From NCBI GenBank assembly GCA_947475165.1, contig CANJLD010000010.1:1-64000 (forward strand): DNA of 64,000 nt, given 5' to 3'. The translations under genes and the position numbers were made by a program. Under the pieces are notes generated by a model, which worked only from the letters and a program-made list of their open reading frames with translations, was not told where the DNA came from and searched no databases. Within the stretch, counting starts at the first letter, position 1. Every line of letters starts with the position of its first letter. Below are positions 24,381-32,563 of the stretch, one piece after another. This stretch comes from Bacteroidota bacterium. Its GTDB lineage: Bacteria > Bacteroidota > Bacteroidia > Chitinophagales > LD1.

Positions 24381-25253
24381 ATGGCCAAAAGAAAATCAGA
24401 TAACAAGACACACCCTGAATTTGACTTCTCTCCGCCCTCCAAAACTTTCGCGAGCGGTTTCATTGCTCCCTTCAAGTTCTATTTCTCTCCCCAGTTTTAC
24501 TGCTTAGACGAACTCGATGTTACCCGCCCCGCCTTGTATGTATCAAACCACACCATTTTAGGCGTCTTCGATGGCTACCCTTTCGCCATCGAACTTTACC
24601 TCCGCAAAGGCATCATCCTCCGCGCCCTTGCCGATAGCAACCATTGGTATATACCCGTATGGAAAGATATTATCGAAAAAAACCTTGGCGTAGTAGAAGC
24701 CAGCCGCGATAACTGCCACGCCCTCATGAACCGTGGCGATAGCATTGTAGTTTTCCCCGGTGGCACCCGCGAAATTTGTAAAAAGAAAGGCGAAGAATAC
24801 ATCCTCAAGTGGAGCGACCGCAAAGGCTTCGTCCGTCTGGCTATGGAACATGGTTACGATATTATACCCGTAGCAGCAGTAGGGGCAGAAGAAACGTATA
24901 CCATTATTGAAGATTCAAATGACATCCTCAAATCTCCATTCGGTCAATTCTTAAAGTTTATCGGAGTGTCCGAAAAATATTTCAAGAATGGCGAACTGAT
25001 GCCACCGGTCATTCGCGGCATAGGCAACACCATTTTCCCGCGGCCTGCAAAGCTCTACTTCAGCTTCGGCAAAAGAATCTCCACCGCCAGATACAAATCA
25101 AAATTTGACGATGCCCAAACCCAGGAGATAATGAAGAAAAAAGTAGAGAAAGCCCTGCTTGGAGAATTTCAAAAACTATTCACCATCCGCGATAACGATA
25201 CCGACCGCAGTAAGTGGCGGAGGTTGTTGAATATGAGAAAACCGAACTCTTAA
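24381..25253 (+). CDS. Phospholipid/glycerol acyltransferase (MGAT-like LPLAT family)
   Basis: A 290-residue acyltransferase. The catalytic block is SNHTILGVFDGYP (His as base), followed by VVFPGGTREICKKKGEEY and KWSDRKGFVRLAMEHGYDI (given in part), the pattern of the MGAT/DGAT2-like group of lysophospholipid acyltransferases rather than PlsC (no FPEGTRS). It probably moves an acyl group from acyl-CoA or acyl-ACP to a glycerolipid at the inner membrane. Start chosen at ATG 24381; it has a good promoter upstream. An earlier ATG at 24354 overlaps the -7 element. Confidence 0.88.
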   Translation: MAKRKSDNKTHPEFDFSPPSKTFASGFIAPFKFYFSPQFYCLDELDVTRPALYVSNHTILGVFDGYPFAIELYLRKGIILRALADSNHWYIPVWKDIIEKNLGVVEASRDNCHALMNRGDSIVVFPGGTREICKKKGEEYILKWSDRKGFVRLAMEHGYDIIPVAAVGAEETYTIIEDSNDILKSPFGQFLKFIGVSEKYFKNGELMPPVIRGIGNTIFPRPAKLYFSFGKRISTARYKSKFDDAQTQEIMKKKVEKALLGEFQKLFTIRDNDTDRSKWRRLLNMRKPNS

Positions 25254-25261
25254 CTACAACA

Positions 25262-25342
25262 CGTCATTGCAAGCGAAGACTTCCGTAGCGAAGCAATATC
25301 CCTGCGGAAGGAGGAGATTGCATCGCAGAACCTCGCAATAAC
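25262..25342. repeat. Dispersed repeat CGTCATTGC..CTCGCAATAACG type
   Basis: Begins CGTCATTGCAAGCGAAG, has GAAGCAATATCCC in the middle and ends GATTGCATCGCAG then CCTCGCAATAACG, so it looks like two oppositely oriented half elements forming an inverted pair. It lies between the convergent acyltransferase and phosphatase genes. Confidence 0.75.
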
Positions 25343-25347
25343 GATAC

Positions 25348-27990
25348 TTACTCTTTAATAATTTTCTTCCGGTAGATGAACGTTGAGGTTCTCAATTCTA
25401 CAATGTAATTACCCGCAGCCAATTCAGCGGTGCTTAACTGCGCATGGTGCAAACCGGTGGTGGAAGAAGAAATTTTGCCTTCGCTTATTAAACGACCGTT
25501 TACATCGTATACATTCATCGTTATCTCTTCCGCATCATACAGGTAGTATTGAATAATCAGTTTGTCGCTCACCGGGTTCGGATACATGCCGAATACAACA
25601 AGGTTACCCGGTTCCTCTACTGCTGTTGGCTGTGTAACATGAAAGATGATGATAATCGTATCACAATGATTTAAACCGCTGTTATCGCAGGCAACAAAGT
25701 TCATGGTATCATCGCCCAAATAATTGTAGTAAGGAAAATACTTCAGGCACGAATCACCACCCACCCATTGATAAGTGCCGTGATGCGGAGTAAGGGTAAC
25801 ATTAATAGCAACCGGTTCGCTCACTAAATCATCGAAGGTGAGGCAATAAGTAATGTTGGTATTTTTGTTCAGTTGCAATCCAATAATCGAAGGCGTTACC
25901 GGATGGTCAACCTTAAATACATACACTACCGTGTCGCAACCATTCATGTTACAGGCTATAAAGGTGATAGTTTCAAATCCTCCGAAAGCAGAATCGGGAT
26001 TATATGTGAAACACGAATCGGTTAAAGAAATAATCCCATGTTGCGGCTGCGAATAATTAATGCTGCCGGTATAAAAAGAAATATCGTTGAAATGAACACA
26101 ATCGGTATACACACTATCGCGGTCAAGGTATACGGTAACTGTATCAATATCCTGTATAGAAGTAACGGTTATGAAAATATAAATTGTATCGCAAACCGGA
26201 ATTGTTTCGTTGGTGCAAACGGTTAGCAACACAGTATCGTAGCCATTATAATCGGCTGACGGAACATAAGTAACATCCTGCCCGTTCAGCGAAAGGGCAC
26301 CGCCATGTTGTGCTGAAAGAATGTTCAGGTTTACCGAAGGACAAACCTGCAAACCCGGAATTACATTCACGGTAACTTGTATATTTTCAGGAATAACAAC
26401 GGTATGATCTGTTACTTTACTAAACGGAGTATGCTGGTTAGGCAGCAGTGCAGGATTAGGTGCAGAAATCTGCGGAGCCGGTGCAGCAGCGTTTGCTTCG
26501 TTTAAATGCCGCTCGTTATTGTTTACGTAATAATGCACTCCGGCAACATCGTTGGCTCCAATTTGGTCGACTGTGCTAATGAAAGTATAATCTGCCTGTG
26601 TTTTATTCTTCTTTATATCTAACTCATAATACCCGTGGTCGTCTAAGTTAATATACTTCATGTGTGGGTTCAGGCTCTTGATAATATTTATGCCCACCGG
26701 CAGCGGTGAGTTTAAGGAAGTAACACTTGTGCCTACAAATTCTACACATATCGAACCTGCACCAGTGTTGGCATTGTAATTAGGACCCGGTACATCGTTA
26801 CACCAACTGGTATGAATATCACCGGTAAGCATAACTACATTCTTTACCGGCTGATTCATAATGTGATTCTGTATCAGCGTTCTTTCATAGTTGTATCCAT
26901 CCCACTGGTCGGCATTAACCGGTTGCCCGAAAAGCTCTAAAGGCGCAAACATTACCTGATTTCCTATAATTTTCCAGCGCGTGGTTGTATCATCCAGCTG
27001 CGAAAGAAACCAGGCGCGCTCTACCGGTCCCATCATGTGGCGGTTAGGGTCGTTGGTTGCACTAAGATTTTGTTCATCGCGGTCGTATAAACGCGTGTCG
27101 AGCATAACAAGGTCGAGCAATTTGCCATACCGTAGCTTTCTGAAAATGCGAATGGTGTCTAACGGGTCGGGCTTGCGGATAGGCATCCATTTAAAATAAG
27201 TAGAAGTAGAGTTTTTCTTTCTGTCCAAAAAATTTCCTTCTGTACCCGGAGTGTGATTTTGCCCGCCTTCTCGCCATGCATCGTTGCAGGTTTCGTGGTC
27301 ATCCCAAACAGTTATAAAAGGGAACAATTGGTGAATTCTGCGCAGCTGGTCATCGAGTTTGTATTGCGAGTAGCGGAGTTCATAGCCCACTTCGGTAATA
27401 GCTTCAGTAGGCGGGTCGTAAGTTCTGCCCGCTATATTACCGCTAAAGCCACCGCTTTCGTATTCATACACATAATCGCCCAGATGCAAAACCGCATCCA
27501 CATCATTTCGATTCGATATACTTTGATACACATTAAAATACCCATGCTCCCAACTGGCGCAACTAACCACTGCAAACTTTACACTGTCGTTATCAGCCGT
27601 AGAGGAAGGAGCGGTTTTAGTTCTACCCACAATTGAATTTCTACCTAAAGCATTAAACATGTAATAGTAGAAGTGCGAAGGCTGTAAACCGCACAAATCC
27701 ACTTTCACACAATAGTGGTTGGCTTCTGTGGCAATTGTTTTTCCGTAATTCACCACATTGGTAAAGCCTGTGTCCATTGCTATTTGCCAGAACACTTCAA
27801 TATCTCCGCTCATACCGGTATCGGGCGTTACACGCGTCCATATAATCATGTGGTCTTCGGTAGGGTCACCTGATTCAACACCGTGGTAAAACGGTTTGAA
27901 ATTTGGATTAAGTGTAATACGGTGTTGTTGAGCAAATGAGCTTAACACAAACGAAATGCAGAATACAGCAAGAATCAACTTTTTAAACAT
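25348..27990 (-). CDS. Secreted PhoD-like phosphatase with Ig-like repeats and type IX sorting tail
   Basis: An 880-residue exported protein. After the signal peptide (cut near SFAQ) comes the PhoD N-terminal beta domain (FYHGVESGDP, IIWTRVTPD; about 30-125), then the PhoD-like metallophosphatase domain (VVSCASWEHGYFNVY; HLGDYVYEY with Asp172; VWDDHET with Asp230, Asp231 and His232; LTGDIHTSWCND). From about 530 to 795 there are three beta repeats of about 85 residues, each with C-D-T-I or C-D-T-V near its end, like cadherin-type tandem domains. The last 80 residues are a type A sorting domain (MYPNPVSDKLIIQ, VYDVNGRLI, YIVELRTS, final KKIIKE), so it is carried over the outer membrane. It would release phosphate from phosphodiesters or monoesters. 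Confidence 0.95.
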   Translation of the reverse strand: MFKKLILAVFCISFVLSSFAQQHRITLNPNFKPFYHGVESGDPTEDHMIIWTRVTPDTGMSGDIEVFWQIAMDTGFTNVVNYGKTIATEANHYCVKVDLCGLQPSHFYYYMFNALGRNSIVGRTKTAPSSTADNDSVKFAVVSCASWEHGYFNVYQSISNRNDVDAVLHLGDYVYEYESGGFSGNIAGRTYDPPTEAITEVGYELRYSQYKLDDQLRRIHQLFPFITVWDDHETCNDAWREGGQNHTPGTEGNFLDRKKNSTSTYFKWMPIRKPDPLDTIRIFRKLRYGKLLDLVMLDTRLYDRDEQNLSATNDPNRHMMGPVERAWFLSQLDDTTTRWKIIGNQVMFAPLELFGQPVNADQWDGYNYERTLIQNHIMNQPVKNVVMLTGDIHTSWCNDVPGPNYNANTGAGSICVEFVGTSVTSLNSPLPVGINIIKSLNPHMKYINLDDHGYYELDIKKNKTQADYTFISTVDQIGANDVAGVHYYVNNNERHLNEANAAAPAPQISAPNPALLPNQHTPFSKVTDHTVVIPENIQVTVNVIPGLQVCPSVNLNILSAQHGGALSLNGQDVTYVPSADYNGYDTVLLTVCTNETIPVCDTIYIFITVTSIQDIDTVTVYLDRDSVYTDCVHFNDISFYTGSINYSQPQHGIISLTDSCFTYNPDSAFGGFETITFIACNMNGCDTVVYVFKVDHPVTPSIIGLQLNKNTNITYCLTFDDLVSEPVAINVTLTPHHGTYQWVGGDSCLKYFPYYNYLGDDTMNFVACDNSGLNHCDTIIIIFHVTQPTAVEEPGNLVVFGMYPNPVSDKLIIQYYLYDAEEITMNVYDVNGRLISEGKISSSTTGLHHAQLSTAELAAGNYIVELRTSTFIYRKKIIKE

Positions 27991-28018
27991 GTAAGCAACG
28001 CCCTTTTATTTGGCAGCG

Positions 28019-28026
28019 CGAATGTA
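28019..28026 (-). promoter_or_regulatory. -7 promoter element of the PhoD-like gene
   Basis: TACATTCG on the minus strand, 28 bases before ATG 27990. Confidence 0.45.
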
Positions 28027-28093
28027 GGGGAATTTATTTCTTGGTTATTACCTGGGAGGCTTGAGAGGGCGCAGAAACTCTGCAGTTAACAAA

Positions 28094-30532
28094 CTACCAG
28101 TTCTTCTTCCCTAACCAAAAATCTAACCGGTAATAAAACAAAGGAAGAAACCCAAGCTGATAAACCTCGCGGGCAGGCTCCTGCGGGTTGACGTATTGAA
28201 TACGAAGTATGTTTTTGTATTGCGCCACGTTCACCAAATCAATTCCTACCTCATGCGTATAGCGTTTGGTGTTGCACCGGTAATTCAGTTTTACATCAAA
28301 CCTGAAATAAGGCTTAAACTGTTTCTTATTGCGCTCCGCATCCTGCACCACCGGGTCCTCATGAAGTTGCGACAGTGTAGTATCATAAGGCGTATACCGC
28401 TGCCCGCCACCAAAAGTAATTTTGCCGCCAATGCCAATGGTGTTCAGGCGTTTCTTTCCCCACTTAAACTCCTTTGTGCCTAGTGCATTCAGAATGTAGT
28501 TACCGTTAAAATCGCTGTTATACCATTTCTTATTCCCTCCCTGCAAACGCGAATCGTAAAGCGAGGCACTAAACATAAAGAACCAGTTATGAGTAAAGAA
28601 TTTTTCGAGCGTAAACTCCACTCCCATGTTTCGCCCTAAACCACCGTTAGTCAATTTGCCGGGAAAGAAACGGTCGAAGCCGCTTCCTTCATTCAGCATA
28701 TTATACGAAGAAGCAAACGTATCAACCGGTATGCCCCACAGCATTTGAAAGTATGCTTCTGCTTTAATGCGGATATCCTTTTTAAAGAAAACATCATAAC
28801 CGACTACTAAATGAAAGCTGCGGATAAAATCCAGATTCTTGTTGTAAACCTTTCCGTTATCGTCCTGCAAAAAGTATTGATAAACCGGCAACAACTGCGA
28901 ATGTAAGCCCGTACCAAAAGCAAGAGATTGATTGGGCTTGAATTGATATTTAATAGAGAAACGTGGCTCAATACTAAAGGCATGATTGAGCGTAAAATAT
29001 TGCGCATGCACACCCACCACAGTCGTAACTTTCTCGCTCAGCGAATACTTCCATTGCACAAATGGTTGAAAGAGGAGATGAACACCTTCGCGCGTGTCTA
29101 AACGTTTTCTCCAGGTGTAATCCGTCACGCTCTTTTCGAATATGGGTTCTAATAAATTGCTGTCGACAAAAACCGGTTGCAGCATTTCGGTAGTAAGACC
29201 ATACCGCACCGAGCTACGCGCACTTATTTTATTGTTGCGAATAAACGAAGCTGTGTAACGCGTATTCACAAAAAAGTAATCATTCTTCCGATACATATTA
29301 TCTAACACAAAGTTACCGGTGGTGCTGTCTACATGCCTTATTACGCGCTCAAAATGATTCCGGTTAAACTGCGTAGAAACGGCAAACGATACTTTGGAAT
29401 ATTCATGGTCGTTTACACAATGCGTGTAAGTAATACCCAACACACCAAGTCCAGCACGGAAGTATTCATCCTGGTCTTTCGAAGCATAGATATCGCGCTT
29501 CTCAGGCTTTAATCTTGTGCTGGTAATAAAATTAATTTGCGAGTAACCACCAATACCAAACACCGAAATGTTATCGCCATTCTTCATAGGAAAATTCAGT
29601 TTAAACTGAACATCCTCATACTTCGGAATGGCTTCTGTGCCTATATCAATTCCCAACTTCACCAAACCTTCAAGCGTAGCATAACGCGCATTGAAGATGT
29701 ATGAACTTTTACTTTTCTTATTCAATGGCCCTTCTCCAAATATCTCTGCTCCCATAATACCCAGCTGACCGGTGTATTCATGCCGCTCGTTGTTGCCGTT
29801 CTTCATTCGTATATCAAACACACCTGCTACAGCATTTCCGTATTCAGCGGGAAAAGCACCGGTCAAAAAATCAGAAGTAGAGAGCATCCTGTTATTTAGA
29901 ATTGCTACACTGCCACCGGTGGCACCTGCCACAGCAAAGTGACTCGGGTTTGGAATAACCACATTATCCACTCGGTACAAAATACCAAAAGGCGAGTTTC
30001 CGCGAATGACCAAATCGTTCCGCGAATCGTCCGTGCCGCTTACACCGGCAAAGTTAGAAGCCATACGCGCGGGGTCGCCACGGCTTCCGGCATAGCGTTC
30101 TGTTTCTTCCACCGAAAAAGCCCGTGCGCTTAACACCGCCATTTCATTAATGGTTTCTCCTTTTCGCGCGCCTCTTATTTCCACTTCTTTCATGGTTTCC
30201 ACAGAACTTTCCACTTCAATGGTAAGCACAGTTTCCTTTCCGGAACTGAGCAGAAGATTAGGAATGAAAACTTTCTTGTAACCCACAAAAGACACCACTA
30301 CATCAACACGACCAACCGGTATCTTTTCTAATCTGAAACTTCCTGATTCATCGGTAGCTGTTCCATTAAGAATGGTTGAATCTTTTCTCACAGCAACAGT
30401 AACTCCTTCAAGCGGCTTGTTCGATTCTTTATCTACAACAGTTCCGCGAATGGTTTGGGTAATGCTTTGAGAAAATAGTAGTGAGTAGTCCGTTGTGAGT
30501 AATGAGAAAAGCAGGATGTAAAAATTTTTCAT
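28094..30532 (-). CDS. TonB-dependent receptor with carboxypeptidase-like N-terminal domain
   Basis: An 812-residue outer-membrane receptor: signal peptide (MKNFYILLFSLLTTDYS, cut near FSQ), a carboxypeptidase regulatory-like domain at about 25-110 (GTVVDKESNKPLEGVTV, ATDESGSFRL, VVVSFVGYKK), a plug domain at about 115-250 (DLVIRGNSPFGILYRVDNV, FPAEYGNAVAGVFDIRMK; given in part) and the barrel. It resembles the Bacteroidota receptors of the CirA/FecA-like kind without a SusD partner; ligand unknown. No SusD gene is next to it. Start taken at ATG 30532 rather than TTG 30535. The leader codons at 30480-30515 are built from microrepeats (TTACTCAC, CTACTCAC). Confidence 0.95.
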   Translation of the reverse strand: MKNFYILLFSLLTTDYSLLFSQSITQTIRGTVVDKESNKPLEGVTVAVRKDSTILNGTATDESGSFRLEKIPVGRVDVVVSFVGYKKVFIPNLLLSSGKETVLTIEVESSVETMKEVEIRGARKGETINEMAVLSARAFSVEETERYAGSRGDPARMASNFAGVSGTDDSRNDLVIRGNSPFGILYRVDNVVIPNPSHFAVAGATGGSVAILNNRMLSTSDFLTGAFPAEYGNAVAGVFDIRMKNGNNERHEYTGQLGIMGAEIFGEGPLNKKSKSSYIFNARYATLEGLVKLGIDIGTEAIPKYEDVQFKLNFPMKNGDNISVFGIGGYSQINFITSTRLKPEKRDIYASKDQDEYFRAGLGVLGITYTHCVNDHEYSKVSFAVSTQFNRNHFERVIRHVDSTTGNFVLDNMYRKNDYFFVNTRYTASFIRNNKISARSSVRYGLTTEMLQPVFVDSNLLEPIFEKSVTDYTWRKRLDTREGVHLLFQPFVQWKYSLSEKVTTVVGVHAQYFTLNHAFSIEPRFSIKYQFKPNQSLAFGTGLHSQLLPVYQYFLQDDNGKVYNKNLDFIRSFHLVVGYDVFFKKDIRIKAEAYFQMLWGIPVDTFASSYNMLNEGSGFDRFFPGKLTNGGLGRNMGVEFTLEKFFTHNWFFMFSASLYDSRLQGGNKKWYNSDFNGNYILNALGTKEFKWGKKRLNTIGIGGKITFGGGQRYTPYDTTLSQLHEDPVVQDAERNKKQFKPYFRFDVKLNYRCNTKRYTHEVGIDLVNVAQYKNILRIQYVNPQEPAREVYQLGFLPLFYYRLDFWLGKKNW

Positions 30533-30576
30533 CAAGAATCATTTGAATGTAAACTGATGCCGCGTGTTGTCGCTTA

Positions 30577-30969
30577 CTACTCAATCACTTTAACCCCATC
30601 AACAAAGTATTTTGTTTCTCCGTCCCACACTAAATTCTTTATCACTTCCTTATAGTGTAACGAAACCTTTTTGCCTTCTAATTTCATCATTGCATTAGCT
30701 GTTGCATTGTCGCGCACAGAGAAAGTCCAAATGCTGTTTACTTGTGCGGTATTCGGAATATTGCCCATGCCGCCAATGTTTAACTCACCTTCAAAGGTTT
30801 TAAAAACGTACCCTTTCTTTGAGAATTTAATCAACACGCCTGCGCGGCTCCCTTCGCTGTAGGTATAATTGAAGATGAGATAGGTAATACCCAGTCCTGC
30901 AACTACAACTGCAAGCAAAATGAGTATCCATTTTCTGCCGGAAGATTTTTTTACAACTGTGTCTGCCAT
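30577..30969 (-). CDS. Conserved single-pass membrane protein of unknown function
   Basis: A 130-residue protein: a lysine-rich N-terminus, one membrane helix at about 13-34, then a beta-rich domain (GVLIKFSKKGYVFKTFEGEL, YKEVIKNLVWDGETKYFV; given in part). I know this form as a conserved Bacteroidota protein that is often mislabelled 6-phosphogluconate dehydrogenase; it has no Rossmann fold and cannot be that enzyme. The soluble part would be periplasmic. It lies 44 bases upstream of the TonB receptor gene, in the same direction. Confidence 0.85.
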   Translation of the reverse strand: MADTVVKKSSGRKWILILLAVVVAGLGITYLIFNYTYSEGSRAGVLIKFSKKGYVFKTFEGELNIGGMGNIPNTAQVNSIWTFSVRDNATANAMMKLEGKKVSLHYKEVIKNLVWDGETKYFVDGVKVIE

Positions 30970-31025
30970 GTTTCTATTTTTATTTCAATCTAAAAATAGA
31001 ATTTCATTTCGAAGTAACCGCTTAA

Positions 31026-31589
31026 TTAATCTTCAATTTTCCCTTCGAACTCAAACTCAAATTCGTTGTAGCTAAATTTTTTATACGAACCGGTACCATA
31101 ATAATTCAAAACTGCTTCGAGATAGTAGGCATCCATATAACCGTTCTTTGCGCTGATTATTTTCCCGTGTTCATCTATAAAAGCGTAGCCGGGATATGAC
31201 AGTTTTCCATTCAGCAAATACTTGGCAAACTCGTTTACATATTGGTTTTCTTCATGAATAAAATTGTAACGTACTCCGTTAAAGGTAACCGGTGCTTTAC
31301 TCTCGGCATTAAACTTTACAGGATAGAAATTTTGATTGATATAATGTGCAATTTCTTTGTTACTGAAAGCAAGTGAATCCTCAAGCTTACACCAGCGGCA
31401 CCACGTAGCATAAACATTTACCAGTATTTTCTTTGGATTCGTTTTCTGTGCCGCTTCTGCTTCCTCAATAGTCATCCATATAATAAGTGTATCGCTTTTA
31501 TACAATGTTGACTTCACAGGTACAGCTTTAGTTTGTGCCTGAGAGAAATAAACAACTCCAATAAGAGCAAGTGTAAAAACAGATTTCAT
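31026..31589 (-). CDS. Exported thioredoxin-fold protein
   Basis: A 187-residue protein with a signal peptide (cut near SQAQ). The thioredoxin-like core has ILVNVYATWCRWCKLED, so the redox motif is CRWC, then a cis-Pro region LSYPGYAFIDEHG. The form (YATWCxWCK, long insert between helix and cis-Pro) matches periplasmic thioredoxin-like proteins of the DUF255/thioredoxin_7 kind. It probably reduces or forms disulfides in the periplasm. Upstream of the small membrane protein gene on the same strand (56-base gap). Confidence 0.9.
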   Translation of the reverse strand: MKSVFTLALIGVVYFSQAQTKAVPVKSTLYKSDTLIIWMTIEEAEAAQKTNPKKILVNVYATWCRWCKLEDSLAFSNKEIAHYINQNFYPVKFNAESKAPVTFNGVRYNFIHEENQYVNEFAKYLLNGKLSYPGYAFIDEHGKIISAKNGYMDAYYLEAVLNYYGTGSYKKFSYNEFEFEFEGKIED

Positions 31590-31674
31590 TCAAAACCAAT
31601 TTTCAATACTTAAAGGCAATTTGAGATTCTTAACATTCTATTTTGTTTGCAACAAATTAAAGCTTGTAATCGTA

Positions 31675-31682
31675 TACGTTTG
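31675..31682 (+). promoter_or_regulatory. -7 promoter element of the TPR gene
   Basis: TACGTTTG, exact TAnnTTTG, just two bases before ATG 31685. The transcript would begin at or near the start codon. Confidence 0.5.
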
Positions 31683-31684
31683 AT

Positions 31685-32512
31685 ATGTATAAGTGTTTCA
31701 CTCAAGCATTCCTTACAAATTTGAAAAAACTATTTGGTTTTGTTTGCATTGCTCTTTCTGCTATCACTCTTAGCGCACAATCGCCAACTCCCAACGAAGT
31801 ATTTAAAACCGCTTTTGCCGCTCATCAATTAGGCAACTTTGAGTTGGCTATTAAGAATTTCACATTGGCAATTTCTATTGACCCTGCGCGCAACTATTTC
31901 TACTACAACCGAGGCATGACATACAAAGCCATGAGCAACAATGAACTCGCCTTGAAAGATTTCCAGCGTTCGAACGAATTGAAACAAACGGCTGAATCGT
32001 TTTATCAAATAGGAATTATTAAATACATAAAAGGTGATTTGGATGGAGCGCGTGCAGAATTTGAAAATGCAAAAATGATTCGTGAAGATTTGGAGAATAT
32101 GAATTTTTATTTGGGCATGATTTACTACCGCAACAATCGCTTTGAAGATGCCGCTAAATGTTTTTACGATTTTACCAATCACGTAAAAACAAATGCTGAT
32201 GCCTATTATTACCGTGGACTTGCGCAGGCAAAAAGCGCACACTATCCGGAAGCTATTGAAAGTTTCAAGTTTGCTATGATGTATAAGAACAACGACTGGA
32301 AGTTGTTTTACAAAATGTATGAAATCTATTTGGCAATGAACGACAAGCCGAATGCTATTTACAGTTTGTCGATGGTGATTGAAATGGGCGAAGGGAAACC
32401 TGATTACTATGAAGAGCGTGCAAGACTTTATGCCGATTCAGGAGATTTATTCCGTGCAGAATTAGATTTAAAATCGGCTAAAGAATTGAAGGCTGCGTTG
32501 GCGAGTAAGTAG
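31685..32512 (+). CDS. Secreted tetratricopeptide-repeat protein
   Basis: A 275-residue protein with a signal peptide (hydrophobic residues 17-29, cut near LSAQ) followed by about six tetratricopeptide repeats, for example AFAAHQLGNFELAIKNF, YYNRGMTYKAMSNNELAL, YYRGLAQAKSAHYPEAIE. TPR proteins act as protein-binding scaffolds; in this phylum periplasmic ones often serve type IX secretion or envelope assembly. No partner can be named. The promoter element is two bases from the ATG; if transcription starts downstream of the ATG, the next in-frame start would be weak, so this start needs checking. Confidence 0.88.
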   Translation: MYKCFTQAFLTNLKKLFGFVCIALSAITLSAQSPTPNEVFKTAFAAHQLGNFELAIKNFTLAISIDPARNYFYYNRGMTYKAMSNNELALKDFQRSNELKQTAESFYQIGIIKYIKGDLDGARAEFENAKMIREDLENMNFYLGMIYYRNNRFEDAAKCFYDFTNHVKTNADAYYYRGLAQAKSAHYPEAIESFKFAMMYKNNDWKLFYKMYEIYLAMNDKPNAIYSLSMVIEMGEGKPDYYEERARLYADSGDLFRAELDLKSAKELKAALASK

Positions 32513-32553
32513 CAATCTCCCTGCGCGAATGAAGGGATTGCTTCGCAGAGCCT
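32513..32553. repeat. Dispersed repeat GGGATTGCTTCG..CTCGCAATGACG type
   Basis: Starts one base after the TPR stop codon: CAATCTCCCTGCGCG, GGGATTGCTTCGCAGAG, CCTCGCAATGACG. Sits between convergent genes. Confidence 0.8.
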
Positions 32554-32563
32554 CGCAATGACG

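Noticed and set aside
30577-30969. 6-phosphogluconate dehydrogenase, a label often given to this protein type
   Set aside because: Only 130 residues with a membrane helix and no nucleotide-binding fold.
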